This document shows positions 1-12,306 of a DNA stretch of 13,464 nucleotides, piece by piece. The stretch lies in NCBI GenBank assembly GCA_012512705.1, contig JAAZDR010000215.1:1-13464 (forward strand), read 5' to 3'. Both the position numbers and the translations under genes were made by a program. The first letter of the stretch is position 1; each line of letters opens with the position of its first letter. The notes under the pieces were generated by a model. It was not told where the DNA came from, did not search any database, and saw only the letters and a program-made list of their open reading frames with translations. The stretch comes from Bacillota bacterium. Its GTDB lineage: Bacteria; Bacillota; Dethiobacteria; DTU022; JAAZDR01.

Positions 1-12
1 ATTTTATTGTTG

Positions 13-58
13 AACCGTAGAAAGCTGGTGCCGAAGGGCGTAATTTCCTGCCGAGGTT
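13..58 (+). promoter_or_regulatory. Ribosomal protein L10 leader (L10(L12)4-binding RNA element)
   Basis: This leader RNA element precedes rplJ and fits the Firmicutes L10 leader. An outer stem pairs AACC (13-16) with GGTT (55-58). A kink-turn-like internal loop follows, with GA at 53-54 on the 3' side. A middle stem pairs GCTGG (24-28) with CCTGC (47-51) around one U-U mismatch. An apical GCC/GGC hairpin (30-32/37-39) closes on a GAAG loop. The family mimics the L10-binding site of 23S rRNA, and excess L10(L12)4 represses its own operon. The outer-stem bases 53-58 can instead pair with 81-86, which links this element to the attenuator downstream. The promoter lies outside the window. Confidence 0.82.
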
Positions 59-82
59 GAATTCTATTGACTAGATTTCTAG

Positions 83-112
83 CCTCCGTATTGCTGCGGG
101 GGTTTTGTTTTT
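83..112 (+). terminator. Attenuator terminator in the rplJ leader
   Basis: CCTCCG (83-88) pairs with CGGGGG (97-102), with one G-U pair, around an 8-nt loop. A T-rich run TTTTGTTTTT (103-112) follows directly. This has the form of an intrinsic terminator placed before the rplJ Shine-Dalgarno. Its 5' arm overlaps a segment (81-86) that can pair with 53-58, giving a competing antiterminator helix of about 6 bp. L10 binding would hold 53-58 in the leader fold and free the 5' arm to form the terminator. The mechanism is inferred from pairing and from known L10-dependent attenuation in Bacillus. Confidence 0.7.
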
Positions 113-131
113 GGCGGAAGGGGGTGAACTA

Positions 132-662
132 GTGGGAAACCTGGAGCGTAAAAGAGAAAAAGTAGCAGAAATCAAAGAAAAGCTGCAAAAGGCAACAGTA
201 GCGGTATTTACCGATTACAGAGGACTTAATGTTCCTGAGCTAAATGAACTGCGAAATCAGCTGCGCGAAAATGGTGCTGAGTATAAAGTCGTTAAAAACA
301 CCTTTACTCGTAGGGCTGTCAAAGAAATTGGTCTTGAAGAGCTTGAACAATATCTGGAAGGCCCTACAGCTGTTGCCTTTGGCTATGAGGATGCCGCCGC
401 TCCGGCAAAAACGTTGCTGAAGTTTAGTAAGGAAAATGAAGCCTTTTCGATAAAAGTTGGTGTTTTAGAAGGAAAAATTATCGATGTAAAACGTGTTAAA
501 AGTCTCGGGGAGCTGCCGAGCCGGGAGGTGCTGCTTGGGCAGGTATGCGGTGCTTTTCAAGCTCCTATCGCCGGTTTTGTGAATGTTTTGCAGGGGAATA
601 TCCGCAGTCTTGTGTATGCACTGCAAGCTGTTCAGGAAAAATTGGAAAGTGAAACTGCATAA
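132..662 (+). CDS. rplJ: 50S ribosomal protein L10
   Basis: L10 is the base of the ribosomal stalk. Its N-terminal domain binds 23S rRNA next to L11, and its C-terminal helix carries the L12 dimers that recruit GTPase factors. The 176-residue product has the family's length and landmarks: the N-terminal KREKVAEIKEKL helix, the FTDYRGL motif, the VVKNTFTRRA segment, EGPTAVAFG, and a C-terminal helix (about residues 142-176) for L12 binding. I chose GTG at 132 because AAGGGGGTGA lies just upstream and the product then begins as homologues do; a TTG at 105 is open in frame but has no Shine-Dalgarno and sits in the attenuator's T-tract. It is followed by rplL after 33 nt and ends in TAA. Expression is probably controlled by the leader at 13-112. 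Confidence 0.95.
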   Translation: MGNLERKREKVAEIKEKLQKATVAVFTDYRGLNVPELNELRNQLRENGAEYKVVKNTFTRRAVKEIGLEELEQYLEGPTAVAFGYEDAAAPAKTLLKFSKENEAFSIKVGVLEGKIIDVKRVKSLGELPSREVLLGQVCGAFQAPIAGFVNVLQGNIRSLVYALQAVQEKLESETA

Positions 663-695
663 TTAAGAATTTAATTAATAGGAGGAGGCAAATAA

Positions 696-1073
696 ATGTC
701 TAAGGTTAATGAAATTTTAGAAATGGTTAAAGGGATGACTGTTTTGGAGCTTTCTGAGCTTGTAAAAGCTCTTGAAGAAGAATTTGGTGTTTCTGCAGCT
801 GCCCCTGTTGCAGTTGCTGCAGCCCCGGCTGCTGCCGGAGAGGCTGAAGCAGTTGAAGAGCAGATCGAATTCGATGTTGTTCTTACTAGTGTAGGAGACA
901 AGAAAATCCAGGTGATTAAGGCAGTTCGTGAAATTACTGGCCTGGGCCTTAAAGAAGCGAAAGCTCTCGTTGATGGTGCACCTGCCCCTATAAAAGAGAA
1001 AGTAAGCAAAGAAGAAGCAGAAAGTATTAAGGCAAAGATTGAAGAAAGCGGCGGCTCCGTTGAACTAAAATAA
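696..1073 (+). CDS. rplL: 50S ribosomal protein L7/L12
   Basis: L12 is the multicopy, mobile stalk protein that contacts EF-G, EF-Tu and other translational GTPases on the 50S subunit. The 125-residue product shows the standard three parts: an N-terminal dimerisation domain that binds L10 (about 1-30), an Ala/Pro-rich flexible hinge (about 32-56), and the globular C-terminal domain (about 57-125) with EFDVVL, the [17 protein letters not shown] factor-binding helices and a final VELK. The start is ATG behind an excellent GGAGGAGG site. The gene ends in a double TAA. It is cotranscribed with rplJ, and a strong hairpin begins 12 nt after its stop, so most rplJL transcripts probably end there. 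Length and sequence are ordinary for the family. Confidence 0.97.
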   Translation: MSKVNEILEMVKGMTVLELSELVKALEEEFGVSAAAPVAVAAAPAAAGEAEAVEEQIEFDVVLTSVGDKKIQVIKAVREITGLGLKEAKALVDGAPAPIKEKVSKEEAESIKAKIEESGGSVELK

Positions 1074-1084
1074 TAAAAAACATT

Positions 1085-1130
1085 AAAGAAAGACACCCAC
1101 ACTACTGTAGTAGTGTGGGTGTCTTTCTTT
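1085..1130 (+). terminator. Strong inverted repeat after rplL, likely (partial) terminator
   Basis: Positions 1085-1106 are perfectly complementary to 1109-1130: a 22-bp stem with no mismatch and only 2 nt between the arms (in practice a tight 4-nt loop). The core is GC-containing (GACACCCACAC) and the distal part is A-rich on the left and T-rich on the right, ending TTTCTTT, which can act as the U-tract. It lies just past the rplL double stop. It separates rplJL from rpoBC, where bacteria often use partial termination to make more L12 than polymerase. The A-rich left arm means it could also work on the other strand. Confidence 0.75.
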
Positions 1131-1178
1131 ATAAAAAAGTCTATCCATTTAGCGCATGGGAGCCTGGATCTAATGAAA

Positions 1179-1196
1179 ATGCTAACAAATTAGCAT
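1179..1196. repeat. Perfect palindrome at the -35 region, possible operator
   Basis: ATGCTAA (1179-1185) and TTAGCAT (1190-1196) are exact inverted repeats around the 4-nt spacer CAAA. The element covers the place where the -35 box of the 1207-1215 promoter would lie, and no good TTGACA is present there. As DNA it could be an operator or activator site; as RNA it would be a small hairpin only if transcription began upstream. No regulator can be named. Confidence 0.4.
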
Positions 1197-1206
1197 AATC
1201 AGAGGG

Positions 1207-1215
1207 TGTTATAAT
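1207..1215 (+). promoter_or_regulatory. Extended -10 promoter upstream of rpoB
   Basis: TGTTATAAT is an exact match to the extended -10 consensus TGnTATAAT for the housekeeping sigma factor. No recognisable -35 hexamer sits 16-18 nt upstream, which is tolerated when the TGn element is present. A start near 1222 would give a leader of about 240 nt to the rpoB translation start. Its position just after the rplL hairpin fits a separate promoter for rpoBC and the downstream str genes. This is inferred from sequence only. Confidence 0.55.
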
Positions 1216-1462
1216 ATGGATATCAATTAAACTTGCAATTAACCTTCTACAAAAAAGATGGCAACAAATGTTGACTTCCGCAAATTATTGTGATATTGTT
1301 ATATATTGCTTAATAGTGTACGCAACATGCATATTTCAATGCCCAAAGGGAAATGTTATCTTATTATGCTGGTTTCTTTTGGGCTTAATTTCATTTTTTA
1401 AAATTTTTTTTAATGTTCGGTGTTGTGGTGCGGTGAGGAATTTATTTCTTAGGGGGAATGAA

Positions 1463-4400
1463 GTGATCATGGTTGTGGAAAATCTTGCTGGACACAATAA
1501 AAGGCGAAATTATGCTGAGATACGTGAAGTTCTTGATCTGCCGAACCTTATTGAAGTACAATTAAGCTCTTATAAATGGTTTTTAGAAAAAGGAATACAG
1601 GAGATGTTTGAGGATATTTCGCCAATTAAAGATTTTACCGGCAATTTAATATTAGAATTTATCGGCTATTCCCTTGGGGAGCCAAAATATACAGTGGAAG
1701 AATGTAAAGAACGTGATGCTACTTATTCTGCCCCCCTGCGCGTGAAAGTGCGTCTTATTAACAAGGAAACTGGGGAAGTTAAAGAACAAGAAGTTTTTAT
1801 GGGCGATTTCCCGCTGATGACTAAAAACGGTACCTTTATTATTAATGGAGCTGAACGTGTAATTGTCAGTCAGCTCGTTCGTTCTCCTGGGGTGTATTTT
1901 AACAGGCAGCTTGATTACAGCGGTAAGGAGTTTTTTAACGGCACGATAATTCCTAATCGCGGTGCTTGGTTAGAATTTGAGATGGATGTAAATGATGCGA
2001 TCTATGTGCGTGTAGACCGTACTCGCAAAGTGCCGGTTACCGTCCTTTTACGTGCAATTGGTTATGGTACGAATGAGGAAATTTTGCGCCTCTATGATCA
2101 TGACCCAAATATTTTAGCTACGTTGGAGAAGGATCACACTGACAGTTATGAGTCCGGCTTATTGGAAATATATAAGCGCTTGCGCCCTGGTGAGCCGTTA
2201 AATATTGAGAATGCCAAGTCTCTGTTTGAAAGCCTTTTCTTTGACTCCCGCCGCTATGATTTTGCACATGTGGGACGCTACAAAATGAATAAGAAACTTT
2301 CACTTAAAAATCGTATTTTGAACCGTAAGCTTGCTGAAGATTTAACAGGCCCTGATAGCGGAGAGGTCATTGCCTATAAAGATACTGTTGTTGACGAATA
2401 TTTGTTAGAGAAGATAGAAAAGCTTGCTATTAGCAAAGTCAAAGTTTACAACCAGGATGATAAAGCATGCCTTGTGTTAAGTAATGAAAATGTTGACGAC
2501 CAGATCAAACATTTAACAAAAGAAGATATAACTGCTACTATTGGGTATATGCTTAATCTTGTGGATGGTATTGGTTTGATAGATGATATTGATCATCTCG
2601 GGAATAGACGCTTGCGTAGTGTTGGTGAGCTTTTACAAAATCAGTTTCGTATTGGGCTTTCTCGTATGGAAAGGGTTGTACGGGAGAGGATGACCATTCA
2701 AGATGTGGAAGCAATTACACCACAGGCGTTGATCAATATTCGTCCTGTTATCGCCTCTATAAAAGAGTTTTTTGGTAGCAGTCAGCTTTCACAGTTTATG
2801 GATCAGACTAACCCCCTGGCAGAACTTACCCATAAACGCCGTTTAAGCGCCCTAGGACCTGGAGGACTTAGTCGGGAGAGAGCCGGTTTTGAGGTTCGTG
2901 ATGTCCACCATTCACACTATGGCCGTATTTGTCCGATTGAGACTCCAGAAGGTCCAAATATTGGGCTTATTGGCTCGTTGAGTACTTATGCTCGGATTAA
3001 TAAGTATGGTTTTATTGAAACCCCTTACCGGAAGGTGGATAAGAAAAATAAAGTTGTTACCGATGAAATAGTTTTTCTTACTGCTGATGATGAGGACAAC
3101 TATGTTATTGCTCAGGCTAACGCCGAGCTTGATGAGAACGGCAAATTCATCAAAGATCGTGTGACTTGTCGTTACCGCAACGAAACAGTAATGCGCCGTC
3201 CGGAAGAAGTCGACTACATGGACGTTTCTCCGAAACAACTGGTTAGTGTGGCTACAGCTTTAATTCCGTTTTTGGAGAATGATGACGCCAACAGGGCTTT
3301 AATGGGTGCGAATATGCAGCGGCAGGCAGTTCCATTGTTACAGACGGAAGCACCGTTGGTCGGAACAGGGCTGGAGTATAAGGTGGCAAGGGATTCAGGA
3401 GTTATTGTTACAGCTATAAATGACGGAGAAGTGATTTATGTTAGCTCCACGGAAATTGTTATTAAAAGAGAGAATGATCCCAATGGTTTGAACCAGATAA
3501 TTAACGGGCGAACAGGGGAAGTTTTCCCTACCACCGGGCGTTCCTATGCTCCACGCGGCTGTGATATTTATCGTTTAAGAAAATTTAAGCGTTCTAACCA
3601 GGGGACTTGTATTAACCAAAAGCCGATTGTCCGCCGCGGTCAAAAGGTAAGTGCTGGTGATATTATCGCTGACGGACCGTGTACAGATAAGGGTGAACTG
3701 TCCTTGGGAAGGAACGTGTTGGTCGCTTTCCTTCCCTGGGAAGGATACAACTATGAAGATGCGATTTTAATCAGTGAAAAACTTGTTAAGGAAGATATTT
3801 TTACTTCTATCCATATTGAAGAGTACGAGTCTGAAGCGCGAGATACTAAGCTCGGCCCAGAAGAAATCACCAGAGATATTCCTAATGTTGGTGAGGATGC
3901 TTTAAGAGATTTAGATGAACGTGGGATTATCCGTATAGGTGCCGAGGTGCGTGCCGGTGATATACTTGTTGGAAAAGTAACACCCAAGGGGGAAACGGAA
4001 CTTACTGCGGAAGAAAGGCTGCTCAGGGCAATTTTCGGTGAGAAGGCACGGGAAGTCAGGGATACTTCGCTGAGGGTGCCACACGGTGAAGCGGGTATAG
4101 TTGTTGATGTCAAGGTTTTTTCCCGTGATGAAGGGGATGAATTATCTCCTGGTGTCAATCAGCTTGTTCGCGTTTATATCGCACAAAAACGAAAAATTTC
4201 AGAGGGCGATAAGATGGCTGGACGTCATGGTAACAAAGGTGTTATTGCACGTATCCTGCCAGAGGAAGACATGCCCTTCCTTCCTGACGGGACTCCTATA
4301 GAGATCGTCCTCAACCCTTTGGGTGTTCCATCGCGTATGAATATCGGACAGATCTTTGAGGCCCATCTCGGTTGGGCAAGCAAGGTGCTTGGCATAAGTA

Positions 4401-5137
4401 TTGCTTCGCCAGTCTTTGATGGGGCACGAGAGAAACATGTTTTTGCTGCTTTTGAGGAGGCTGGCTTGCCGCGCAATGGAAAAAGTATTTTCTATGACGG
4501 TCGAACGGGAGAACCGTTTGATCAGGAAGTTACTGTAGGCTATGTATATATGTTAAAACTCGCCCATCTTGTTGACGATAAAATTCATGCCCGTTCTACA
4601 GGTCCTTATTCCCTGGTTACACAGCAGCCGCTTGGCGGCAAAGCCCAATTTTGCGGTCAACGTTTTGGTGAGATGGAGGTTTGGGCATTAGAAGCCTACG
4701 GCGCCGCATATACTCTCCAGGAGATGCTCACTGTCAAATCCGACGACGTTGTGGGTCGTGTTAAGACCTATGAAGCGATTGTTAAAGGCGAGAATATTCC
4801 TGAACCAGGTGTTCCAGAATCGTTTAAGGTCTTAGTAAAAGAGCTTCAAAGTTTATGTCTTGATGTGAAAGTGCTGGAGCAAGAAAAAGAAGTGTTGATT
4901 AAGGAAGTGCAGGCGGACGAAGATGATAGTGACGGAGAGCTCGATGTTAATATGGAAGGAACGGAAGAAGATGAAGGTGAGGATGAGATTGGGGAAAAGA
5001 ACGAACAAAATATCGCAGATGCAGGATTTGAGGAAGTCTTAAACAGCTCTGTGGATAATTTAACGGAAACGGAAAGTTTGGAAGAACTCGGGGATTTGGA
5101 AGAGGATAGTGAAGACGACGGAGAGGATCTACTATAA
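1463..5137 (+). CDS. rpoB: DNA-directed RNA polymerase subunit beta
   Basis: The beta subunit forms one pincer of the polymerase and helps build the active site, RNA channel and rifampicin pocket. The product is about 1,224 residues. Clear landmarks are the N-terminal PNLIEVQ block, the [16 protein letters not shown] motif, the rifampicin region [20 protein letters not shown], the [10 protein letters not shown] motif, the [16 protein letters not shown] segment and the C-terminal [19 protein letters not shown] clamp motif ([15 protein letters not shown] here). The rifampicin residues D447, H457 and S462 are the sensitive forms. I chose GTG 1463, 6 nt after AGGGGG (1451-1456); ATG 1469 is an in-frame alternative only 2 codons later. 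The last 77 or so residues form a very acidic tail, close to half Asp/Glu. There is no internal stop. rpoC follows after 60 nt. Confidence 0.96.
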   Translation: MIMVVENLAGHNKRRNYAEIREVLDLPNLIEVQLSSYKWFLEKGIQEMFEDISPIKDFTGNLILEFIGYSLGEPKYTVEECKERDATYSAPLRVKVRLINKETGEVKEQEVFMGDFPLMTKNGTFIINGAERVIVSQLVRSPGVYFNRQLDYSGKEFFNGTIIPNRGAWLEFEMDVNDAIYVRVDRTRKVPVTVLLRAIGYGTNEEILRLYDHDPNILATLEKDHTDSYESGLLEIYKRLRPGEPLNIENAKSLFESLFFDSRRYDFAHVGRYKMNKKLSLKNRILNRKLAEDLTGPDSGEVIAYKDTVVDEYLLEKIEKLAISKVKVYNQDDKACLVLSNENVDDQIKHLTKEDITATIGYMLNLVDGIGLIDDIDHLGNRRLRSVGELLQNQFRIGLSRMERVVRERMTIQDVEAITPQALINIRPVIASIKEFFGSSQLSQFMDQTNPLAELTHKRRLSALGPGGLSRERAGFEVRDVHHSHYGRICPIETPEGPNIGLIGSLSTYARINKYGFIETPYRKVDKKNKVVTDEIVFLTADDEDNYVIAQANAELDENGKFIKDRVTCRYRNETVMRRPEEVDYMDVSPKQLVSVATALIPFLENDDANRALMGANMQRQAVPLLQTEAPLVGTGLEYKVARDSGVIVTAINDGEVIYVSSTEIVIKRENDPNGLNQIINGRTGEVFPTTGRSYAPRGCDIYRLRKFKRSNQGTCINQKPIVRRGQKVSAGDIIADGPCTDKGELSLGRNVLVAFLPWEGYNYEDAILISEKLVKEDIFTSIHIEEYESEARDTKLGPEEITRDIPNVGEDALRDLDERGIIRIGAEVRAGDILVGKVTPKGETELTAEERLLRAIFGEKAREVRDTSLRVPHGEAGIVVDVKVFSRDEGDELSPGVNQLVRVYIAQKRKISEGDKMAGRHGNKGVIARILPEEDMPFLPDGTPIEIVLNPLGVPSRMNIGQIFEAHLGWASKVLGISIASPVFDGAREKHVFAAFEEAGLPRNGKSIFYDGRTGEPFDQEVTVGYVYMLKLAHLVDDKIHARSTGPYSLVTQQPLGGKAQFCGQRFGEMEVWALEAYGAAYTLQEMLTVKSDDVVGRVKTYEAIVKGENIPEPGVPESFKVLVKELQSLCLDVKVLEQEKEVLIKEVQADEDDSDGELDVNMEGTEEDEGEDEIGEKNEQNIADAGFEEVLNSSVDNLTETESLEELGDLEEDSEDDGEDLL

Positions 5138-5158
5138 CTCTGCCAAAGCGTTTGATAA

Positions 5159-8914
<3,756 letters not shown>

Positions 8915-8917
<3 letters not shown>

Positions 8918-8929
8918 AGGTAGTGGTAA
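8915..8929 (+). other. Clustered stop codons at the rpoC end
   Basis: In the rpoC frame the end reads TAG AGG TAG TGG TAA. If UAG is suppressed in this cell, both TAG codons could be passed but TAA stops translation after four extra residues. Such backup stops fit leaky UAG decoding, but one example proves nothing. No terminator is evident between here and the next gene; a weak 7-bp hairpin around 8948-8969 lacks a U-tract. Confidence 0.75.
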
Positions 8930-8986
8930 AATGTCAAAGTGCGTGCCAGTAGCCGGTTAAAGGCTATTATGTAGGAGGGTTTTACC

Positions 8987-9256
8987 TTGTTATTAGATAG
9001 TCTTAAAAAAGCTGACAAGGTAGTTGTTGGTATGAAACAGACATTAAAGGCTATTCACAATAATAAGGCCATAAAAGTATATGTTGCTTGCGATGCAGAA
9101 CCTCATATCATTGAGGAAGTAATAGAAGCAAGCCGTAAAAATAATATAGAACTAGTAAAAGTAGATAGTATGGCTGAATTAGGCCGCGCCTGCTCAATTA
9201 AAGTTGGCGCGGCGGCAGCCTGTATTATTGGAACAGCAGGGAAGGAGGTGGAATAG
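8987..9256 (+). CDS. rplGB: L7Ae/L30e/S12e/Gadd45-family K-turn RNA-binding protein (YbxF-like)
   Basis: This 89-residue protein belongs to the L7Ae-like family that, in Bacillus (YbxF/RplGB), binds kink-turn RNAs and is encoded between rpoC and rpsL, exactly as here. The visible hallmarks are a short N-terminal helix, VVGMKQTLKAI for K-turn recognition, the KVYVACDAEPHI strand, and the alanine-rich KVGAAAACIIG near the C-terminus. It is basic-to-neutral with no signal peptide or membrane segment. TTG 8987 is the start, set by TAGGAGGGT about 8 nt upstream. The stop is TAG, and the TTG start of rpsL follows with no gap and in the same frame, so readthrough would produce an L7Ae-S12 fusion of about 214 residues. 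Its precise role in the ribosome is not settled in the family. Confidence 0.9.
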   Translation: MLLDSLKKADKVVVGMKQTLKAIHNNKAIKVYVACDAEPHIIEEVIEASRKNNIELVKVDSMAELGRACSIKVGAAAACIIGTAGKEVE

Positions 9257-10127
<871 letters not shown>

Positions 10128-10165
10128 GTTTATAAGTTTAGATATTTGGAAAGGAGGGAAACCAT

Positions 10166-12238
10166 ATGCCAAGGGAAATGCCTCTGGAAAGGATCAGAAA
10201 TATTGGAATTATGGCCCATATCGATGCAGGTAAGACGACGACTACAGAAAGAATCCTGTTCTATACAGGAAGACTTCACAAATTAGGGGAAACACATGAT
10301 GGGGCAGCTACAATGGATTGGATGGCTCAGGAACAGGAGCGGGGCATTACCATTACTTCTGCAGCAACAACTTGCAAATGGAAAGAACATCAGATTAATA
10401 TTATAGACACGCCAGGGCACGTGGATTTTACTGTAGAAGTGGAAAGATCCCTCCGTGTTTTAGATGGTGCAGTCGGAGTATTTTGCGCTAAGGGTGGAGT
10501 AGAACCCCAGTCGGAAACAGTATGGAGACAGGCTGATAAATATGGCGTACCTCGGATTGCATATATCAATAAGATGGATATCGTTGGCGCTGATTTCTTT
10601 AATGTTATTGAGATGATGCGCCAGAAACTTAAAGCTAATGTCGTTCCTATTGAGATCCCTATCGGCAGCGGGGAAAATTTCAAGGGGGTCATTGATTTAA
10701 TTCGTATGCGTTCGATTGTCTACCTCGACGATCTGGGGACGCGCAGCGATGAGACAGATATTCCGGAGGAACTATGTACGGAGGCACAAAAATACCGGGA
10801 GGAACTGCTGGAATTTCTTTCCGATAATGACGACCAGGTCATGGAAAAGTATTTGGAGGGCGAAGATATTTCCGAAGAAGAGATTCATATTGCCCTGCGT
10901 CGGACGACGATCAAGGGCGCTGCTGTTCCGGTATTATGTGGTTCTTCCTATCGCAATAAAGGTGTGCAGCCTCTGTTGGATGCTATTGTCCGCTATTTAC
11001 CTTCCCCGTTGGATGTCCCTAACATTAAAGGCATTCTTCCGGATACCGGGGAAGAGGAGTATCGTGAAACATCAGATAATGCTCCCTTTGCCGCTCTTGC
11101 GTTTAAAATTATGACCGATCCTTTTGTTGGCAAACTCACCTTTATGCGCATCTATTCTGGGACGCTTGACAGCGGCTCCTATATTTTCAACAGCTCTAAA
11201 AAGAAGAAAGGTCGAATTGGGCGATTAATGCGAATGCATGCCAATCACCGTGAGGAAATAAAGAGTGCATATACTGGTGATATAATTGCTGCCGTGGGAC
11301 TAAAAGATGTAAGTACAGGCGACACCCTTTGCGACGAGAACAACCCGATTATCCTTGAATCAATTCAATTCCCTGAGCCAGTTATCGCGGTAGCTATTGA
11401 GCCGAAAACGAAGCAGGATGAGGAAAAAATGACAATTTCGATGCAGAAAATTGCCGAAGAGGATCCCACATTCACAACGCACATTAACGAAGATACGGGC
11501 CAGGTAATTATTTCCGGCATGGGCGAGCTGCATCTGGAAATTATTGTAGATAGGCTTTTACGTGAATTTAATGTTGGCGCTAATGTAGGGAAGCCACAAG
11601 TAGCCTACAAAGAGACGATCCGCCAATCCGCAGAGGCATAGGGTAAGTTTGTCCGTCAGACTGGTGGGCGCGGTCAGTATGGCCATGTTTTTCTAAGGTT
11701 GGAACCGCGTGAACGCGGCGCCGGGTTTGAATTTGAGAATGCAATTGTCGGCGGTGTTATTCCAAAGGAGTATATTCCAGCTGTTGAAGCGGGAATAAAG
11801 GGAGCAATGGCGAATGGGGTGCTTGCTGGTTACCCAATTGTTGATATTAAGGCCACCCTTTACGACGGCTCATATCATGACGTTGATTCATCGGAGATGG
11901 CATTTAAAATTGCTGCCGCCCAGGCCTTTAAGAAGGCAATGATGAAGGCGGTACCGGTGCTTTTAGAGCCAATAATGAAAGTAGAGGTAATCATACCGGA
12001 GGAGTATCTCGGTGATATAATAGGTGATCTTAATGGCCGTCGCGGGCGTATTGAGGGTATGGATACTCAGGCAGGAGCACAGGTTGTACACAGCTATGTT
12101 CCTCTAGCAGAAATGTTTGGTTATGCGACAGAGCTTCGTTCTCATACACAGGGACGTGGCACTTATTCCATGGAATTCTCACATTATGAGGAGGTTCCTG
12201 GCAATTTAGCAGAAAAAGTAATTAAAAATGCCGGATAG
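10166..12238 (+). CDS. fusA: Elongation factor G, interrupted by one in-frame TAG
   Basis: EF-G is the GTPase that drives translocation and, with RRF, recycles ribosomes. The frame covers 690 codons, the normal size. The GTPase motifs are intact: AHIDAGKT (17-24), RGITITSAA switch I, DTPGH (81-85), NKMD (135-138) and the LCGSS G5 loop. Domain II and III signatures ([20 protein letters not shown]) follow, then domain IV ([25 protein letters not shown]) and domain V ([21 protein letters not shown]). Codon 492 (11639-11641) is TAG in [15 protein letters not shown], where EF-G proteins normally have Glu. Sequence resumes in the same frame, and the next start-type codon (TTG 11699) has no proper Shine-Dalgarno. 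Stopping there would remove domains IV and V, which are essential. The start is ATG behind AAGGAGGG. The terminal stop is also TAG, with an in-frame TAA at 12260-12262. Confidence 0.9.
11639..11641 (+). other. In-frame TAG inside fusA (codon 492)
   Basis: The context is GCA TAG GGT AAG. The flanks match the start of EF-G domain IV, where the family shows AEGKF or VEGK, so the expected residue is Glu (GAG, one base from TAG); CAG (Gln) or AAG (Lys) are also one base away. A 6-bp hairpin (11646-11651 with 11657-11662, 5-nt loop) begins four bases further on. As in rpoC, the next base after the TAG is G and the next residue is Gly. Confidence 0.9.
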
Positions 12239-12269
12239 ATTGAGGACCTCGTCGTATGGTAAAGAAATC

Positions 12270-12291
12270 AAAAAATAACTGTTTATTTTTT
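12270..12291 (+). other. AT-only hairpin in the fusA-tuf gap
   Basis: AAAAAATAA (12270-12278) pairs with TTATTTTTT (12283-12291) over 9 bp around CTGT, ending one base before the tuf Shine-Dalgarno AGGGAGG. It contains no G-C pair, so it is too weak to be a good terminator. It may keep the ribosome-binding site region open or be chance in AT-rich spacer. Confidence 0.35.
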
Positions 12292-12306
12292 AGGGAGGTA
12301 TATTGA

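Larger units (their letters stand above)
1131..1462 (+). other. AT-rich intergenic region / long rpoB leader
   Basis: This 332-nt gap separates rplL from rpoB and has no convincing gene. It contains a 7-bp palindrome (1179-1196), an extended -10 promoter (1207-1215), a weaker second promoter candidate (TTGACT at 1271-1276 and TATTGT at 1294-1299, spacer 17), and a T-rich stretch (1393-1411). The frame of rpoB stays open back to a TTG at 1268, but that would add 65 hydrophobic, cysteine-rich residues absent from RpoB proteins and has no Shine-Dalgarno. I see no riboswitch, T-box or tRNA. If transcription starts near 1222 the rpoB leader is about 240 nt. Confidence 0.6.

Noticed and set aside
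671..1102. Antisense open frame opposite rplL, and similar ones opposite rpoB, rpoC, fusA and tuf
   Set aside because: These are low-complexity or non-homologous shadows of strongly coding + strand genes, without ribosome-binding sites.
1393..1411. T-rich run TTTTTTAAAATTTTTTTT before rpoB as a terminator
   Set aside because: No GC-containing stem precedes it; it is simple AT-rich spacer.
1268..1462. N-terminal extension of RpoB starting at TTG 1268
   Set aside because: The 65 extra residues are hydrophobic and cysteine-rich, lack a Shine-Dalgarno and are unlike any RpoB N-terminus I know; a proper site lies at 1451-1456.
12270..12291. fusA-tuf hairpin as an intrinsic terminator
   Set aside because: The stem has only A-U pairs and the T-run is part of the stem itself, so strong termination is unlikely.
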